This document shows, in pieces, positions 33,819-43,935 of a stretch of DNA of 64,000 bases. The DNA lies in assembly GCA_013423385.1 (NCBI GenBank), contig BLZA01000009.1, positions 992,001 through 1,056,000 of the forward strand, written 5' to 3'. The stretch is from Naganishia liquefaciens (Eukaryota; Basidiomycota; Tremellomycetes; Filobasidiales; Filobasidiaceae). The notes beneath the pieces are model-generated. The model ran no database searches and had not been told where the DNA came from. It was given only the letters and a program-made list of their open reading frames with translations. Positions within the stretch are counted from its first letter, which is position 1, and every line of letters starts with the position of its first letter. A program made the translations under genes and the position numbers.

Positions 33819-36800
33819 ATGGCATCCGCAAAGGTCATGATTCACCCACCGCCAAGGACGGCGCTACCTCCGCCTCCATCGTACGAAGAGGACGACGAAG
33901 ACGCGTTCGATTACGAGCAGTACAGCAGGACGGATAATGAGGACGACGGTGAGGAGGAGATGTATTCGGCTCAGGGATCTCCATTCAAGGGCCACGAGAG
34001 AACGCGCAGTCGATCAATAGCAACAGCAAACCCGTTCCACGTGTTTGATCCACCGGAATCGACGAGATTCGCATCGCCAGCACCGGAATTGTCCTTTGTA
34101 ACTACATCGACGGCCGAATCAAGTGCGCGCAGTGTCAGGGGAAGTGGAAGCGGCAGTGGAAGCGTGATAGGCGCGGCAGAAGGAGTGATGATAAGGCAGG
34201 CTTCCGATTACACTCCGAGTCCGGTCGATGTGATACCGGCAGACAAGTCGGGAATCTGGGATGAAGTGGGAAGGAATCGACAACGAAGTGGCAATCGTAC
34301 CAGCTTGAGTGCAAGCGGGAGCGGGAGCGGGAGCGCGAGTGGAAGCGGAGCATCAACACCGGGATATGGACTCGCACCGGCTCTCCCGACGGGAACCGTC
34401 AGCTCATCGGCAACACACCTTTCGCGAGCACACTATTCGCCGCTCGCGATGCAGAGGCCTTCGTTGACTCTACGAACATCATCGTACGGACATCCTTCAT
34501 CAACGGACGATTTCGCCAACTCGCCTCTTTCGCGGGAGATATCTCAGCTCAGGATCGGGTCAGAAGGCGTTCAGGGAAGAGCTAGATCTGGAACGGTGTC
34601 TTCGCGCACAAGTCTTTCCTCTATGGCTCGCCCGGTGGAGGATGTCGCCTCGCAGTCGGATGCATCACGCCGCAATTCGCTGCATCGCAGCGTCCTCGAC
34701 CGAAACAGCATTCAGCAATTTGAGCTGGGTGCCGGATGTATATCAAGGAGTACGACAGCCCTGACAGCAGACAAGTGGCTCGAATCATCGGATTATGATT
34801 CAGATTTGGACGGGGTCCTTTCCCGGAATCGCGCTGTCGGAAACGAAACACCAGCAACCGAGTGGAATCATCGGTATTACGGCGAAACCAGTTTTCAGTC
34901 CGAAACGGAGCTGGAGGGTAATGCTGTTGGACTGGTTGAGGATGGTAAGAGTCGGATTATTGATGCCGAGCGGATGACTAGCTGGGGAGGAGTGACACGG
35001 GTGACGGAGCGACTGAGAAACGAGAGTGAAGGACAGTTTGACGGCGGTATCATTGAGGAGTTTGATGGTGAGTTGATGAAGATGGCTGCGAACATTGTTA
35101 ACGGTTGTACAGGCGCCACACATCTCCTATTGAGCCACGTGGGACTAGGAGAACAAGTCATCGATCTTTTGAGCGTGCTTTTGCCTGTCGTGGCGTCCAC
35201 TTTGGTCGTCTTGGACATCTCCAACAACTTGCTCCTCGACCTTCCGCCCTCACTCGCACGGTGCCACTCGCTCGAAGAACTCAACATTTCGGAGAACCCA
35301 GTCTTGGTCTTGCCATCATGGGCTGGGGAGTTGATAAATCTGAGAATGGTTATGGCAGATGGATGTGGTTTGAAAACATTACCGGCGGAATTGGCAAAGG
35401 CAAGGATGCTACATACGATATGCGGTGAGTACAGCAGACTGTGTTTTGCACATGGGCTGACTGTTTGTAGTTCGCCGTAATCGCATGATCAATCTGCCAT
35501 CATGGCTGTCCCAGCTTTGCAAACTTGAGACGCTACTCATCGACGACAATCCATTTGCGGGATATTGGCAGCAGATGATCGGCAATATTCTCGTTCAACC
35601 ATTAGAGAGCATTCCGCCTGTGCCACCGGTACCCTTTCAGTTCCGCCGACCATCCGGGGCATCGTCTCCATCGCTGCTCAGCCCTGTGGACTCGCCCTAT
35701 CCGCCAAGCAGCAACCCCTCCTTGGCTTCCATCCATTCACCGCGCCTACGTTCGCTTGCCAGCCCGGGCCTTGTGCACAGCCCGTATCACGATGCTTCAC
35801 GACACGCGTCGGAAGTCACCTTGTCGCCCAGTACAACACAGCCTCAGTCTGCGAACTCGTCGGGGTACTTTGACTCGGCGTCGGCTGGTCCGTCTCGAGT
35901 GGCGAGCCCACCATTACCGGCGATCCCCGACTCAGCAAGACCCAAATATCCTGGCTTGCAGCCATCAAGGCCAGCAGGACAAATCAAGGTGCCGACTCGC
36001 AAGCCGTCGAGGGCACTGAAACGGATGCGCAGCGCTGGCGCTCTACTTGGCCTGAGAATGGAAGAAGGCTACCAGCATGGCGCCATGTCTGCTGGAGAGA
36101 TGGAAACCTTGGTGTCGGAACCCGAGCGATATCCGCGCCAAGGTCAGCCGATTCCGATACAGCATGATATGTCGAGCGACGATGAAGGACCACAGCGGAC
36201 CGTCAGTGACAGACCACCGACTAAGACGGGCAAATGGGGGTTCTTGAAAAAGATGAGCATGAGCAAGATGCGCGCCCCCGCCATTACTCGCAATCCACCG
36301 TCCGACCCAGCGAAACTGCAGAAGCATCCTGTGCGGATACCCAAATCCGCCTCGACGATGCCGACCATGCGCAGGTTACCAGAGGGTGGCAGCGTCAGCG
36401 AGTTTGGAGTCAATCTTCCGCGCGAAACGCCCTCGCCTGCTTTGAGCGCCACCATGCCCGTCAAGGGCTCTCGAACAAAGCGACGAAGTTTTCTGCCCAT
36501 CCTCGATGCACCGCCGTCACTCGACATTCCCATTCCCACTGTGTCCGGCTTTGACGCTTCTTTGGCTTTCGCAAATTCCCCCACAGTCGCTCAGCGCATG
36601 GTCGAAGACGCCTCGAAATCACCTCTGCCTGAGCGCAACAATCAAGAATCGCACGGGCGGAGCTATGACATTGGCCTGAAATCCATCATGTCGTACCTGC
36701 GCGACCTATACGACCTTTCGTTGCCTATTCCGGTGATAAATGCCGGAGCTGAAATTGTGCATTCGGATGCCAGCGGCGCGTCTGGCTCAGTCTCGGCTAC

Positions 36801-38447
36801 GTCAGAACCCCGAGTGGGATCCCCATTAGCGAGCGGGCGAGTCTTGCCCACCGTCGGATTCCGAAGCAGGCGACCAACGATTGTTGCCAACGACATGGAT
36901 GACGTGGCAGGAGACCGGTCACCGGTTTCTATCACCGAGATTAATGACCAGCTTCAGATTGCCCGACCCAACTCTGTCGCAAGGCAAGCACCGGAAGAGC
37001 CAGTCCACCAGAAGGAGTACAAGGACGATTCTGGCGTGCGGACGGGTGTCATCAGACATATCCTTGATACGGAGCGCTCCTACGTACAGGGACTACGCGA
37101 GCTGGTTGACATCTATGTTCGGCCTGCTTCGCTGCTGGTCAAGGGGTCCATTGAAACCGTCATCCCGCAAACCGAGCGAAAGATCGTTTTTGGCGGGATT
37201 GAGGGCATTCTGCGATTTCACGAAGTCAGTTTCTTGCCAACACTCGAGACGGCTGCCAAGGATCTGCTGCGTGCAGGCGATGACGCGACGGGAGAGCGGT
37301 CAAAACGGGTAGCCCGGGCGCTCGGGGAAGCCTTTCAGACATACCATCCTTTCATGCGTCAGTACTCGACATATATCAACAACTTTGACTTTGCATTGTC
37401 GAGGCTCGCCAGTTGGGCAACGATCCATGACAAGTTCACGTCTGGTACAGCAGCGGGCGGGGTCGGACTCGGCATCTCGACCAGTGAAGCCAATAATTCA
37501 CAACTAACACCGGCGCAGAGAAAGCGGGTCAAACACTTTTTGAAGGTGGGCAATCGAGAGCGCTTATGGCCTGCAGCTGCTAATCTCCCGCAGGCCTGTC
37601 GCAAAAACCCGAAACATACACAAATCAATCTCGAGAGCTATCTTCTCCTGCCTGTACAGAGGATTCCCCGTTACCGGATGCTGGTATGTGCGAGTTGTTT
37701 CTCGCGATTGTGTTCTCTGACGCCCTTGCAGCTGGATAGCTTGGCAAGATCGACGCCTCCATCAATCGACGTTTCGCTCGATCCGATAGAAGCGGCGCTC
37801 GAGGAGATGGTGGCATTGGCCTCGACAATGAACGAGGAGAAGCGCGATGCGGAATCGAGGCAAAGGCTCGTCAAGTAAGTTAGGCCCTTCTTTCCGCTTC
37901 CATCACTGACACCTCTCCAGATGGCAGAGCCGCATTCGCGGGCGTTTTGCCTCTCCTCTGGTTCAGGCCCATCGTCGCTTACTACTCGATGGCTCACTTC
38001 TGCTCACACGCATCGTCAAGCGATCCAGCACTTTCGTCGAGGTATCTAGCAGTCTCGTTGATGACAACGGGAACAACGAAAATACCATCACCAACGCCAA
38101 AACCATCGTGCAAATCGAGGCATTGGCGCCCGAAGTTCCGAATCGACAGCTCGCGGCGATTGTCACGAGCGATCTCATGATTCTGTGCAAGGATCCAGCG
38201 ATGGGCAAGGATCCGAACAGTCAACTCGACTTGTACGCCGTACTCAAGATGCAGACAAAGAGGAAGCCGGCCATGCTTTTGCAGGGAAGCGGCATCCGTC
38301 TTGTCGATAACAAGGTGTGTCCTCAGTTTCACTTCTCTGTCATAGCTGACTCTCGCGTAGGCCATTCTATACCTCTCAGCATCAAGCCATCAGGAAGCGG
38401 CCAACTGGGTCCGCATCATCAATAACGAATTCGATCCTTTACGATAG
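33819..38447 (+). CDS. Leucine-rich-repeat Rho guanine nucleotide exchange factor
   Basis: Six exons (33819-35424, 35471-37545, 37594-37683, 37732-37874, 37921-38314, 38361-38447), 4395 nt, 1464 aa. Residues 1-450 are disordered, acidic then Ser/Gly-rich (RGSGSGSGS, SASGSGSGSASGSGAS). LRRs cover about 455-575 (LVVLDISNNLLLDLPPSLAR, SLEELNISENPVLVLPS, RNRMINLPSWLSQLCKLETL). Another Ser/Pro-rich linker follows. A DH (RhoGEF) domain spans about 1055-1265, with CR1 (IRHILDTERSYVQGLRELVD), YINNFDFALSRLA, and the conserved LESYLLLPVQRIPRYRMLL. A PH-like region ends the protein (DGSLLLTRIVKRSSTFVEVS, AIVTSDLMILCKD, ASSHQEAANWVRIINNEF). It should activate a Rho-type GTPase at the cortex; the LRR block probably gives localisation or autoinhibition (inference). 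Confidence 0.9.
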
Positions 38448-38759
38448 ACGCTTGCTACTCAAGCGATGAATGCCCCACAATGTTGTATATGTCTGCTATG
38501 ACGCCCTGGTCAAACTCGATATGATACATCAACGACCTATGGAGAGACGACAATGACTGGTTGCGAGTCGGAAGAACTGACGGGGAGTTAGGATTTCCCG
38601 TGACTCGGGATGATCCGACATTTCGGCTAAGTCCGGGCCGATATACTCGGCTATATAGCTCTTCATCAATCAGCGACAAACCAGCTGCCAAACCACTGGT
38701 ACACTTGTTCAAGTCCGCAGACCAGTCTTCCCATCGTAAAGCTAACCTTGGCATCCGCC
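38448..38759. other. Short intergenic region
   Basis: 312 bp between two plus-strand genes; 3' UTR of the RhoGEF gene and promoter of the nitrilase. Nothing else seen. Confidence 0.6.
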
Positions 38760-39949
38760 ATGTCGAACCTCATCAAAGCCTCCGTGATACAGTGCTCTAC
38801 CGTCAAGTATGATCTCGAGGCGACCCTCGAAAAGATGGACCGTTTGGTCAAGGTCGCGAGGGAGAGAGATGGATCGCAATTGGCGGTATTCCCCGAAGCT
38901 TTGTAAGTCGGCCCATCGCACCTGGAAAGAGTACTGAAAGCGGACTGTCAGTCTCGGAGGGTATCCCAAAGGATTGAATTTCGGATGTGTCGTCGGAGAA
39001 CGAGATCCGGCGGGCCGAGATGACTTTCTTGCGTACACCAAGTCTGCCATAAGTGTTCCTGGTCCGGCTATCACACGAGTAGAGGAGATCGCAAGACGTC
39101 ACGACATCTTCATCGTCTCTGGAGTCATCGAAAAGGCGGGGGGGACGCTATACTGCACTGCGATATGGGTTCATCCCGAACAAGGACTCGTCGGCAAACG
39201 CCGCAAGCTGTAAGTCGGCATCCCTCCAAACGAATCTTGCTCATGAATCATGAAGGATGCCCACTGGATCTGAGCGGTTGATCTGGGGTTTTGGCGATGA
39301 GAACGACGTCAAAGTATGCAAGACAACGCTACCAGGCACTACCGACGAGATCACTCTCTCCAGCACGATCTGTTGGGAAAACTACATGCCGTTGCTCAGA
39401 TACCGAATGTACGAGCTCGGTACGCAACTCTATTGTGTCCCGACAGTTGACAACCGAGAGGTGTGGCAAAACACAATGACCCACATTGCCTTGGAGGGTC
39501 GGTGTTTCGTGTTGAGTGCTTGTCAGATGAGTGCAATGTTTTATGCGGCCTGATCCAGTACTGACATTTCTTTCGCCATCTACTTTTCACAAGTCAAGGT
39601 ACCTCTGGTTGAATATGCCCCGAAGAGTGCTAATGGACCTCTCATCCACAGGACCACGTGAGCTCTGTCAAGGCCGACCTCGATAGCAAAACGCAAAACA
39701 GCGATGAGACCGTCAAGATTGCCGGAGGCAGCGTGATCATTGACCCGCTGGGCAACGTGCTAGCAGGTCCGCTGCGGGGGAGCGAAGGGTGTGTTTCAGC
39801 GAGATAGCCCCTTCAATGCTAACGAAAGTGTTTGCAGCGTCTTGACTGCCGAACTCGACCTCGATACAATTATTCGAGGGAAGCTGGACCTTGACGTCGT
39901 CGGGCATTACGCTCGACGGGATATTTTCAGCATGTCAGTGCGATCTTAA
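38760..39949 (+). CDS. Nitrilase (carbon-nitrogen hydrolase, arylacetonitrilase-like)
   Basis: Catalytic triad of the nitrilase superfamily is visible: Glu in LAVFPEAFLGGYPKG (across an intron), Lys in VGKRRKLMPTGSERLIWGFG, and Cys in SSTICWENYMPLLRYRMYE. Additional family blocks: IFIVSGVIEKAGGTLYCTAI, TVDNREVWQNTMTHIALEGR, GGSVIIDPLGNVLAGPLRG, LDLDTIIRGKLDLDVVGHYA. Such enzymes convert nitriles to carboxylic acids and ammonia; the GSERLIWGFGD segment is typical of true nitrilases rather than amidases. Five or more exons. The junction after LSACQ (about 39525-39660) is unclear: the only frame-consistent solution I found uses a 5-nt exon. The C terminus is short (RRDIFSMSVRS) where relatives usually continue, so a further exon is possible. 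Confidence 0.88.
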
Positions 39950-40845
39950 GGAGGCAATTAGAATATGCGATGGTCGGAATTCGTGTCCATTTCGGGTACT
40001 GCTGCGGGAGTGCATGCCCACAAAGGAGGTCTCAACAAGCTCCCCAAAAAGACTATCGCAAACGCGTGATGAGCACGTACTATAAAAAAGTGGCTCGGCC
40101 AGTGGGGATATCGAGGAACCTGTACTGGCATGAGCTGATACCCAGCATAGCATCTCTGAGGGCGAATCAGATCGTTTGTAGGCCAAGCCAAGTTGGATGC
40201 GCGGCTCGGCCGAAAGCAGATCATGCACTACCCAATGAACAGGAATCTCTCAGAGGAATGCCGACAGTCGCGAGAAGGCTGATCTGCCTCCTGGGCTTTT
40301 ATAAAGCGCAGACACATAACGCTCTTATAGTTTTGTCATCGTGGCTCATGATAGGTCCCATAAATAACAGGTTCATGTTAGACAGGCTATGGAAGCGAAG
40401 TTGAAAGCAGAGTCTAATGAGTAGATGGAGAGTGTGTTCTCCATGACCGTAGAGCTTGCATGAATCTAGGTTGCCAAGCGATGTTTCGACTTGCCGCGAG
40501 GTCGTGAGGATTGTCCTCTTTATATCTCTGTCATATGGACTACACGTCTCGAACCAGTCCCGCCCAGCAGCAAGTCTTGGTAGAGGAAAGTTTTTTCAGG
40601 GTATATCGTGCTGCAAGCCACCGGAAAGCCACCTGTGGTTCAAGTACACAGGTGTGGTGGGAACCCATGCCATCTCTCGTTCCAGATGCGACCGAGTTGT
40701 CCTCGGGTCTCGAAGCGCATCGCCGCGACCCAAGCGCGTCCGAGCGACGGGCCGATTATGAGGTGTAAGAATTGTCGTCTTCATGCGGTTGTAAATAAAC
40801 AGTCGTGGCCATCTTGATCCGTGAGCTTCATTGACCTAGTTCGTC
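39950..40845. other. Intergenic region before the bZIP gene
   Basis: 896 bp without a recognisable gene; short ORFs on both strands only. Likely the bZIP promoter and 5' UTR. Confidence 0.5.
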
Positions 40846-42328
40846 ATGCCTCCAAAGCGCAAGGCAAAGGCCGCCCCCACCACCGAGGCTGCCCTAGACC
40901 CATCACTCGTCCCACCACCGCAAGATGACAACCAACCAGCCGCGGGCCCCAGCAAACGCGCCAAGACGACGGGCAAGGCAAAGACGCCCGCCATGAGCGC
41001 CGAACGCAAGGAAGCGAACCGTCTTGCCGCCGAGCGGTCGCGTGTGCGTCGTGCGACACGGGCGAGCATCCTCGAGCAGACGGCCAAGGGACTCGCAGAG
41101 GAGAATCTCGTGCTCAAGGAGCGGATCAAAAAGCTAGTCGCCATGGGCGTGAGTGTCGAGGCGGAGCGTACGGTCGAGGAGCCCAAGGTTGCGGACAAGG
41201 AGCCATCGTTGGGGCCGATTGCGACGCCGAGAGTCTCGGCTTCGCCGATGGAGCTTTCCATCCCAGCACGGACGGGCAAGAGCAGCTTACATCACGAAAT
41301 GGAAACGCACTTTCGCCAACAGATGGACGAGCTGCGTCACGTTTTGCATGAAAAACGGCAACAGCTCGCATCAGACGAACTTCCGGAGATGAACGACATC
41401 TCAACTCAACAACATCAGATCGAGTTCTTCAACACTCAACTGCTGGCTGAAGTGCGGATCCTTCGCGATGCAGTCGTACGAGTCAGGGCCGATCAAGCAC
41501 GGGCCAAGGCGGTGAATGATCGGCTACGAAAGCGCATACAGGAAGCCGAGGAGCAGCTACTGGTCAACGATGGGGTTGCGGACGCCGGATTCCGAGTCGA
41601 AGAACGACGGTCGGAGGTGCAGAGGGCATTCAAGGATGTCAAGAGGCATCTTGGGCTGTTGATCGGGGTGAGTTCCGCTGCGTTTTGTCTGTCCTGCATG
41701 TGCCCATTTCCCACAGCACTTTCATCCGGGATTCATTGAACCGGATCTTCCCGAGCAAGAGGCATTCGTTGTTCCGGCGCCCTATGAGAGCGCTCCGCTA
41801 CCGGAACCGCAAAAGAGGGGACGACCACCGCTCGCCAAGAAAGGCTCGCAATCGAAATCGACCCGCAAATACACCGGACCCGTCATTGACAGTCACCATC
41901 ACGAACACGCCCCTGCAGAAGCCAGCTCGAGCACCCCGCGTCCGAATCGCTCTAAAAAACGTTACGAGCCTAGCAAGGTCCGGTACCGCTTGGATGCGGA
42001 TCCGGATGTCATTTACATCGAAGAACGGGAAATCATCCAGAATGAAGATGGGGAACAGGAAATTGTGCATATCAGCAAGAAGCCAGTGTATAACCCTCGG
42101 CCGCGGTCGGGAGCTGGACGAAAGCCGAGCGCGAGCAAGATGCTCGCTGGTGAGAAATCCGAAGTGGATATGAGCCGGGACGACCTCGAACGGATGACAG
42201 AGGCGGGGGAGATGGCGGTGTTCAGCCCGTCGATGGAGCCAGAAGGGTCGATGATGGACGCGAGCTTTGCAGAGACGGTGGTAGGACACCGAACGCTGCA
42301 TGAAGCGGAAGCGGAACGGACTGTGTGA
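40846..42328 (+). CDS. bZIP transcription factor with AT-hook-like motif
   Basis: Two exons (40846-41667, 41717-42328), 1434 nt, 477 aa. The basic region runs through residues about 53-69 (ERKEANRLAAERSRVRR), with the invariant Asn58 and Arg66 in N-x7-R spacing. The zipper continues with Leu76, Leu83, Leu90 and Leu97 in perfect heptads. A second long coiled coil occupies about 145-260 (HHEMETHFRQQMDELRHVL, RLRKRIQEAEEQLLV). After the intron, KRGRPPLAKKGSQSKS resembles an AT-hook. The C terminus is acidic (DADPDVIYIEEREIIQNEDG) and could be an activation domain. I cannot assign it to a named yeast factor. The single intron is well supported by frame and borders. Confidence 0.88.
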
Positions 42329-42565
42329 GGGGTCCCATGCGTTGAAGCATTATTGCGCATAGCGAGTAGTTGTATTGCGAGGCATAGTAGCACTTGAAGA
42401 ACAAGGTCATCATGGCAGCGGGCGATCGAAATGACGAAGCGCCCAACGGCAGACGCGCCGAATTCAAAGTGAGACAAACAGACAAACGCAACGACGTGGA
42501 TCAAGCGGTCGGGGCGCCTTCATCGTCTTGAACCTCTGTGCATTGTTGGCAGATCACCACACACA
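42329..42565. promoter_or_regulatory. Intergenic between bZIP and p24 genes
   Basis: 237 bp, presumed bZIP 3' UTR and p24 promoter. No distinct element recognised. Confidence 0.4.
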
Positions 42566-43621
42566 ATGCATCTGCCCATCATCTCGTGGGTATTCGCCCT
42601 TCTGGCGGTAGTTTATCCCATCCAGGTGAGCACGCACCACGAACCAGGAAAAACAAGGCTTCACGAGCTTTTTCCCCTCCTTGACAGGCGCTTCATTTCT
42701 ACCTTGATGCGAGCGAACAGAGATGTTTCCTGGAAGAGTTGCCGTCGGATACCATTGTCGAAGGTGAGCGATGCGATGCGATGCGATGCGATGCGATGCG
42801 ATGCCTCGTCACGAGGGATCAGGGCGAATTGATCAATGCTCCTGCAGGCCACTACAAAGCCCTCGAATGGGTGGAAGATGCCAAGGACTGGAGGATCAAC
42901 CATGATATGGGCATTCAAGTGACGGTCGAGGTGGGTTTTTTTTTGGCCAAGGTGTACGCGTATGACTGACCGTCGCCACATGACGTTTGGCGGTTGCAGG
43001 AAGTCAAAACGGGAAGTGTAGTTGCCGATGTCAAGGGCAAGCCAGAGGGAAAGTTTACGTTTACATCGCACGAGCCTGGTCAGTTGGACCATGGAAAAGG
43101 GTAGATCCGCGCTGACGCTTGCTCGGCCAGGGGACCACACCATCTGTCTTCGTTCGAGCTCGCATTCTGGATACTTTACGACAACGCACATCAAGTTTTA
43201 CCTAGACATCAATGTTGGAGCTTCGCGACACGATCCTTCGTACGTCAAAGCATCCCGCAACAGATATGCCATAGCTGACGCTTTTTTTTTTAAAAAAAAA
43301 GACAAGACACGGCGCACATGTCGACCCTGGCGACCAAGCTCCGGGATCTCAACGAAAAGATTGATGGGATCCGCCGCGAGCAGCAGTACCAGCGGGAGAT
43401 TGAAGCGACGTTTCGCGATGCGAGCGAGCGCGTGAACAAGCGCGCTCTGTGGTGGAGCTTGTGCCAGATGGTGGTCCTCGTGGGCGCGGGGGCGTGGCAG
43501 ATGCGGCATCTGAAGGTGAGTCTTGGCTTGGCGAGGGGGAAACGGGGAAAGGGGGAAAGCGGGAAATGGCGCTGATGCGGGGATCTCTCAGGTGTTCTTT
43601 GAAGATAAAAAGCTTAGATAG
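42566..43621 (+). CDS. p24 family cargo receptor, alpha type (Erp1/TMED9-like)
   Basis: Type I membrane protein of COPII/COPI vesicles that sorts secretory cargo. Seven exons (42566-42625, 42688-42763, 42848-42930, 43000-43078, 43131-43239, 43302-43515, 43592-43621), 651 nt, 216 aa. It has a signal peptide (MHLPIISWVFALLAVVYPIQ) cleaved before ALHFYLDASEQRCFLEELP, the conserved GOLD-domain start with its first Cys. The second Cys is in PGDHTICLRSSS. A coiled coil follows (LATKLRDLNEKIDGIRREQQ), with the p24 block RVNKRALWWSLCQMVVL leading into the transmembrane helix. The tail is VFFEDKKLR: FF for COPII export and KK for COPI retrieval, which places it in the alpha subgroup. Confidence 0.95.
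42770..42804 (+). repeat. (GATGC)7 in p24 intron 2
   Basis: Seven perfect tandem copies of GATGC, beginning six nucleotides after the GT of intron 2 of the p24 gene. A five-nucleotide unit in a splice-donor-proximal position is likely to vary between strains. Confidence 0.95.
43281..43300. repeat. T10/A9 tract at a 3' splice site of the p24 gene
   Basis: A run of ten T followed by nine A directly precedes the acceptor G of intron 5 (AAAAAAAAAG then ACAAGAC). The polypyrimidine tract is thus separated from the AG by an A run. Confidence 0.9.
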
Positions 43622-43935
43622 TGGAATGCATGAATGGGCGGGAGCCGTGTATTAGTGTATCGCCGTCATATCACGCGACCATGCTCGAGAGCCGATTTGC
43701 TGCTTGTGCATGTGGTGGACGGTAGCCCCCCGGGGGGGGGGGTCCGCCAATAATCATGCTCGAGGGGGTTTGCGAGTCAGGTGACGGGGGGTGACGTAAG
43801 ATGCGCCGGGTGAAACATCAGCCTCTGCCCCGCCTCGCCCCGTTGATGACCGTCCAACAAAGAGAGAGAGAGGCAGAGAGGCAGGCAGATATGTGCGCGA
43901 TGCCGCCACACGCCACAGCCCCCAACGCCGCTGCC
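43622..43935. other. Intergenic with a C6G11 homopolymer junction
   Basis: 314 bp upstream of the DCAF-like gene. It contains C6 followed by G11 at 43726-43742 and a purine-rich AGAGAGAG stretch near 43860. In-frame ATGs at 43801 and 43891 exist upstream of the start I chose for the next gene. Confidence 0.6.
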
